Positions 58,641 to 64,000 of a stretch of DNA of 64,000 nt are shown here, piece by piece (within the stretch, counting starts at the first letter, position 1; each line of letters starts with the position of its first letter). The notes under the pieces were generated by a model. The model saw nothing but the letters and a program-made list of their open reading frames with translations. It did no database searches and was not told the DNA's origin. This stretch comes from Gnetum montanum (taxonomy: Eukaryota; Streptophyta; Gnetopsida; Gnetales; Gnetaceae). The translations under genes were made by a program, and so were the position numbers. The DNA lies in the NCBI GenBank assembly GCA_015680685.1, contig MNCI01002989.1, forward strand, positions 529,706 to 593,705, written 5' to 3'.

Positions 58641-61441
58641 ATGGTCCCAAAGCGTGGACAACAAGAAGGTCCCTCTCAAAGTGCATCAAAGAAACCTAGA
58701 AGAGGTAGAGAACATGTTCCTACTAAACAACATGCAAAGCATGAGGAGCAATCGTTCAGTATCCATCAAGAAGCCCTTGCCACTGTACAATCGAGACAGG
58801 CAGAAGGAGGAGCTACTACAGCATCTGAACAAGGACAACACCTCACGTTGCCCCCGGAATGTGTCCAGGCCATCTGTGAAAGGTCCACATTAGCTGTAGT
58901 GATCATGGAATTGAAATTCAAAGCTTTCACGGAATTTTCTCCTGAGGCCATTAGGGACCCACCTCAAAGGGTTCCCATTATGGCCTATCCTCTCCAAAAG
59001 CGGTGCTTGGTACTTAGGAGAAACATACCAATTTTGGCACAATACCGAATAAGGCACCATAGTTGACATTTGTGGTGTGTCTGTTGATTTTTCTATTAAA
59101 GCCATTTTAGAAGTGTTAAACCTTCCAAATATAGGACCAAAGGTTGCTTGTTTGTCTACTTGCTCTGATGCTGATGTGCAACAGGTTTGGTTAGATAGGG
59201 CATATGATAAGGAAGATAAGATATATGGAGAATTAACGTTGGAAGAGAGAATCTACTTTAAAATTGGAACTTATCACATCATTCCCACAAAAGGATTAAA
59301 CAAAATTTTAACATATACAGTAAGAGGAAGTGCAATATTGATGGGAAAGGTTGATGCTAACCTACCTCATCTATATTTCATGGAGATCTTAAGGCGATTT
59401 AAAAAACGCAAGACAGGGAAGTTTGTGTTGCCCTTCCCTTGTCTTATCAGGAAGCTATACAAGCATGCTGGTATTTGGAGATACACCAATGATGTCCTTA
59501 AAAGAGCCCAAAATGCTTCGTACGCCAAACTACTGAAGCCACCAGCTGTAAGAAAAAGTGTTGGTGAGATGCTAGGGCCAAAACAAGAGTAAGAATAAAT
59601 GGTGGGGCCTACTACAACTCAACTTGCAGGGCCTAGCCAACTTTCAAGTACAGGACCCAGTCAACAATAAGAAGTAGGGCCCAACACAAGCCATCGAGAT
59701 CAACCACTGCCACTGTCATAGGATTACCGACCATCAATGAGCCATCTCAAGGCTATAGCTGAGATGGTCAATTGGGAAAGCCATGATGATGCAAATCTCT
59801 TCCGCATCATCGATGATACCATATGGCCCACTGTCTCTATAGATCGTGCACAGGGTGAGGTGTTCATTCAAATAGGAGGAAAGGAGACTTATTAGTTGCA
59901 ACAGATTTCAGGAAACGTTGCATCCTTTTAGGTGCAACTGGAGACTGGTGAAGGGGCCGCAGTGGTGGTCATGCAGCACCAGGACATAGCGGGAGCCATA
60001 GAGGTGGTCACAAACCACATCAAAGAATCTTTTAACATCCCTGTTGTGCCACCGACAGATTTTATAGAAGCACGGGATGCTCAAACTCTGTCCGGTCCCT
60101 CAATGACTCCTGCAGAGCATGAGGATGTGCTTGATTGATTGCTACAAATAGGATAGGTGATCACGTCCTTGTTTGACATCCCACAAGATGTTATAGCAAC
60201 ACAATCAAACCTCATCTCCATAAAAGGAAAGCTGGTTATGATAAAGATAAGGGCCGAGCACGTAGAAGTGAAATTGAAAAGATTGCAAGAAAGCATCGTA
60301 ACCTTGCAAGCCACACAGCGGGATCCCTCTCAATTCATTCCCGCAGACTAGCTGGACACCTTTAGGACCGAGCAACTCAACAAATTGCTAGTGGAAAATA
60401 AAAGGGTGGTGGAGGAAAAAGAGAAGGCCAAATGGGATGCCTCCAAGGCACAAATACAAACCTACGTGCACACCAAGGCATTTAAGGCCTTACAAGAAGA
60501 AAATAAATAACTTGTTTCCGACAATCTTCAATTGACCTCTATGGAGAAACAAAATAACGTTCTCGAAGAAAATTTTCAATGACTGTAAGAACAGTTGATC
60601 TAGGTCAACCAAGACATGAACCATTTGACCAGGGAAAATTGAACCCTCTCAATCGAGGAGGTACGCGCCATCCATCAAAATATGGCCATAGAGACAAGCA
60701 CGTGGAAAAATGAGGCCAAGCGGCATGAAAAATTAAAGGAGCATTTCTGAGACTAGGTGGGAATGTACAAGCAAGTTATCGAGAAGGAGATCCATATGGC
60801 CAAGGCCCACATCAATGTTTTCAGTGCACAACACACTAATTGGTGGGCCATATTGGACACATATGCATTTACTCACCAAGCGGAACTTAAAAGTCAGGAC
60901 CTACAGATTCAGGATCTCACAGAGTACATGGAGTTGGAAAATCTACAGTATACCAATCTAGCCATATTGATAGCAAGGCATCCAAGGATAGAGCTTGAGA
61001 GGTAGGTAGCTACCACCTACACCAAGTATGAAGCAGAATTTGCAGAACACAAGAAAACATTGTAGAAGCTAGAAGTTCGAAATTTTGAATTAGAGGTGGT
61101 TAAAGCAAGCTACCAAGGATAAAAAAATGTCGCAAAGGACTTGGCTTGACGGCTTATAGATTTTCAGGAATATAGGGACAAAGCCAGAGCCTACGAGAAG
61201 GAACGATGGTTGTTTGCAGCCTGGTACATCAAAGCAAACAAAATGTTTTCACAACTACCAGGCCCATGGGAGGTATCAACTCCATCAAACATTGGAGCAT
61301 TAGCATGGATGGCACGGTATCCCCGAACTGAAGAGGAAAAGCTCCGACACTACTTCAATGTCATCAGATCCCAAAACCTAGAGCACAAGACAAGGGGAAG
61401 TAACCCATGGAGGAGCCACTGCCACCTAGAACCACATGAGT
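58641..61441 (+). pseudogene. ORF2 of element B
   Basis: Second copy of the long form of ORF2. The N-terminal 110 codons are in one frame from ATG 58641. A one-base insertion near 58965 shifts to the frame holding the globular part (59077-59592: 'DFSIKAILEVLNL', 'FKIGTYHIIPTKGL', 'NLPHLYFMEILRRF', 'LPFPCLIRKLYKHAGI'). The linker (59932-60138), coiled-coil parts (60157-60351, 60757-61005) and tail (from 61210) follow in the same frame with stops. Comparison with A shows Gln codons here where A has TAG or TAA at several places, and the reverse elsewhere. Confidence 0.75.
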
Positions 61442-61631
61442 TCCACAAAATTTTGTAATTTTTTTATTTTGCATTTTTTGTGTTGTGTCCCAATTTTGTT
61501 CTATTGAGTTCTCCACTGTAGCATGAATAAATTCCCTATCAGTCAATAATTCCATACCTATCCACTATGTAATCAATGGAGCTTGTTCTCATTTTGACTC
61601 GAGGACAAGTTTTCATTCAGTTGTGGGGGTA

Positions 61632-62443
61632 TGATGAATCGTGATTCGTCAGGTCACGACATCGGACCCTTGATATTGGTTCCACGATATCGAGTATGCG
61701 ATATCGTAGCCCAATAATGATATTAGATACATGATATTGTGACTCCTGCGTGGGCCTATAAATACACATGTAGGTACACAGGAAGAGTCAATTTTTGGGG
61801 AGAGTCAATTTAGTGTTAAAATATAGAGTCTTTTGTCACTTTTTCCTCTCAACTCTTTTCTCCCAGTGCATGATTAAGATTACTTCATCATTGCAACATT
61901 CACTTAGTTTGGTCATTTAATTGTTATCATTATTTATTGCTTTCGTAGTAATATCTCTTCACCCTAAACTCCTTGAACACGGAATGAGTACGACTTAATC
62001 ACAAGCATTTAAGTGTGACTACTTGGCAACCCAGTAGCATAGCTAGGATCTACACTTGGTAATCCTAGTGGTAGTCATGCACGAGGTCCAAGATGTGTAT
62101 GGATGATTAAGGAACGGATGCTCATTGCACTTAGGCTAGCTTAGATTCTCTCTCCCTATCTCCTATTAGTTTAGATTCTCTCTCCCTTTTCCTCTTATCT
62201 TAGTTGAAGTTATTTCCTATTACCTTCAAGAGTAGCATTAGTTTAGGAACATATCATACACCTCACTCTGGACTAAATCATACGTGACAAAGAAATTACT
62301 AGTCTAGGTGGGAAGACAGCAAATTACGATCAATGAGTAACTATTTGGATACCACAACTAGCCTGTCAGCGAAGTTTGACCAGATCGTGCATGAAATGCT
62401 CGTATTCATATGGTTGAGTGTAGGGGTATCTCGCCACTCATCA
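61632..62443 (+). repeat. 3' LTR of element B
   Basis: 812 bp, preceded by the polypurine tract GTGGGGGTA (61623-61631). TATA box at 61757-61764. It lacks the stretch with the R-region text between 'cagtgcatg' and 'attaagattac'. Intact CTCATCA end, then GTTGG. Confidence 0.9.
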
Positions 62444-62934
62444 GTTGGCATTATTATCCTTAGCAATGGTAGGACACCGATTTTAGGTAAGAAATAATAA
62501 GAGAAATTTTGGTGGTTGTTCTAGCTATGATCCTTCGATGCAACTACACTCGCTACAAAGGCAACATGACCTACTACCTCCCTACCACTACTACACGTTA
62601 TTTCAGCTTTCCTAAACTATATGTGATATTGTTTCATGCATTGTATGCCATCATTCCTTTGCTTCTTCTCATGCATCACTATCTTGTATTCCTCTTATGC
62701 CCTATCCTCTTATGCCATCCTTGCTAGGAATCATGCCCTAATACTATGCTAATTTTAACTATGCCTCCCTAAACATCCTAACTTCTAGTTTCATTATTGG
62801 AATTTTACACAATTTTTTTTGATGTCATGCATGCCATTTTGGCCACTGACTGTGCCTCCATTGCTACTAGTTATGCCTTCATCATCACCAAAAATCCTGT
62901 GAAAACTTCTGGTTGGCCATAGTAACTATGGACA

Positions 62935-63165
62935 ACATGAACACCATAAAATCTTGCCTTCCATGGATCTCCATAGAAATCATTGGTGCTAGAAAATCCT
63001 ACCTCCCATGAAGCTTCATGGACATAGCGAACATCATAAAATCTTGCCTCCCATGAAGCTCCATGAACATCACTAGTACCATAAAATCCTACCTATCATG
63101 GAGCTCCATGAGCATTACCAATGCTATAAAATCCTACCATTCATGAAGCTATGATGGACATCCAA
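62935..63165. repeat. ~50 bp minisatellite in monomer 7
   Basis: Five well-kept units: 'ataaaatcctacc' + 'catgaagctccatg' + 'acatcactagtacc'. This is the most regular version in the window. Confidence 0.75.
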
Positions 63166-63545
63166 AGCAATGTCAACCTACCTCCTTAGCTAGTTCTTCA
63201 ACAGAAAATTTTCTATTAAATTATGAAAAAATTCAATTTTTCCATTAATAAAAGGAAATTTCAAAAATTTAAAAAATACATAGTAGAAAATGTTAAATAT
63301 GAAAATATGTAGAAAATTTTCAAAAAGGAAATTTGGTGAGTTGGGAAAAACTAGAATAAAAATTTTGTAATGAAGCTTGCTCATCCTTAAGTTGTATTTG
63401 GATGGATGATCTACCCAAAGTTTTACCTGCCCAAAGTTTTGGACTTTAGAAGACATAAATTTTAATTTTAGATATCCTTTTTAGTAAACAAAGATTCATT
63501 TTCTATATATTTCAAACTTGAATAAGAAAACTTAATGTTAAAATT

Positions 63546-63622
63546 CTAGGGCCTAGAATCTAACTTAATGCCTCCTAATTAATAACCTCAACATCTTGTG
63601 CTTTATATAGCAAATCACTAAA
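63546..63622 (-). other. tRNA-like relic in monomer 7
   Basis: Minus strand 'gctatataaagcacaagatg' with a weak T-arm. Same place in the monomer as the other relics. Confidence 0.3.
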
Positions 63623-64000
63623 GCCAAGAATTTTTTTGTCAAAAAATTAATATATATTAATCATATTTGACTATTTGAATCAGTGAAAAATATAATAATA
63701 AATATATTTTAGAAAAATTAATTAAATTCTAGACTTTAACCCTAACCCTTAAGGTTAGATCAAGCTAGCCACTATGGTTGGCTACATGTGGCTAGTTGTG
63801 CACCTCAATGTAACAACCCCATGCATCCCTATTAGATTTTCATATCATTTGCTACTCTCCACATGTCTTTTTCTTAGCCTTGATCTGAACATGATACTCT
63901 AGTTATTATTGCATCACCTCTCTTCTACCACATCATTCTTGCCACACCATTAGATCCCACTTTTGTCGTGCTTTTGTAATCAATCCTTGTTTGTGACCAA

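Larger units (their letters stand above)
53816..62443 (+). mobile_element. Element B: non-autonomous gag + ORF2 LTR retrotransposon
   Basis: 8628 bp, flanked by GTTGG (53811-53815 and 62444-62448), with the unoccupied site kept in a sister monomer at 43393-43397. Same order as A: LTR, tRNA-Asp PBS, gag, non-coding middle, leader, ORF2, polypurine tract, LTR. Both genes are broken. The 5' LTR lacks its last ~35 bp, and the 3' LTR lacks ~84 bp near its R region. Confidence 0.92.
62444..64000. repeat. Macrosatellite array, segment 5
   Basis: Resumes the monomer cut by B and reaches the start of the next one at the window edge. Minisatellite at 62935-63165 and tRNA-like relic at 63546-63622. No gene is supported. 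Confidence 0.75.

Overview
This window looks like repeat-rich nuclear DNA from a large plant genome. No host protein-coding gene is supported anywhere in it. The plant assignment rests on three things: Ty3/gypsy LTR retrotransposons of plant type, a primer binding site matching plant tRNA-Asp (as in Athila), and a Tat/Ogre-like element with two RNase H domains. The species cannot be named from the sequence.

Layout. The substrate is a tandem array of about 1.55-1.69 kb monomers, a macrosatellite (1-2034, 8772-10614, 42178-43656, 50766-53815, 62444-64000). Each monomer carries a ~50 bp minisatellite, and most carry a minus-strand tRNA-like relic. Three LTR elements with exact 5 bp target duplications interrupt the array. 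Element C is 2035-8771 (minus strand, TSD ACTAT). Element D is 10615-42177 (plus, TSD TCCAT). Element B is 53816-62443 (plus, TSD GTTGG). Element A (25583-34583, plus, TSD TTAAC) is nested inside D. A separate AT-rich block, 43657-50765, holds a decayed minus-strand gypsy relic and a degenerate repeat array built on TAGAACCA.

A, B and C are one family. Each has an Athila-type tRNA-Asp PBS and a gag gene, intact only in A (657 aa). A conserved ~1.3-1.4 kb non-coding stretch lies where pol would be expected. Then come a leader with a TATA box, a polypurine tract and a splice-acceptor-like site, and a second gene (ORF2, ~930 codons). ORF2 has a globular N-terminal part resembling the 'putative plant transposon protein' domain and a long coiled-coil C-terminal part. 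No reverse transcriptase, protease or integrase is visible in any copy, so the family must borrow pol. Its LTR promoters carry clusters of nested perfect palindromes built on GCGATATCGC, and A repeats this design at an internal promoter ahead of ORF2. This gag + ORF2 + palindrome architecture is my main candidate for an undescribed system.

D is Tat/Ogre-like: ~2.1 kb LTRs with spaced GCTACGCTAC palindromes, gag-protease, a long non-coding spacer, then RT, two RNase H domains and integrase. After A inserted, D underwent a duplication-inversion-duplication with microhomology at both junctions (19658-19660 and 21183-21187). A single N at 17666 marks a doubtful tandem duplication. Stop codons in these elements are mostly TAG at Gln or Trp positions with reading frames otherwise preserved, a pattern expected from deamination of methylated cytosines.
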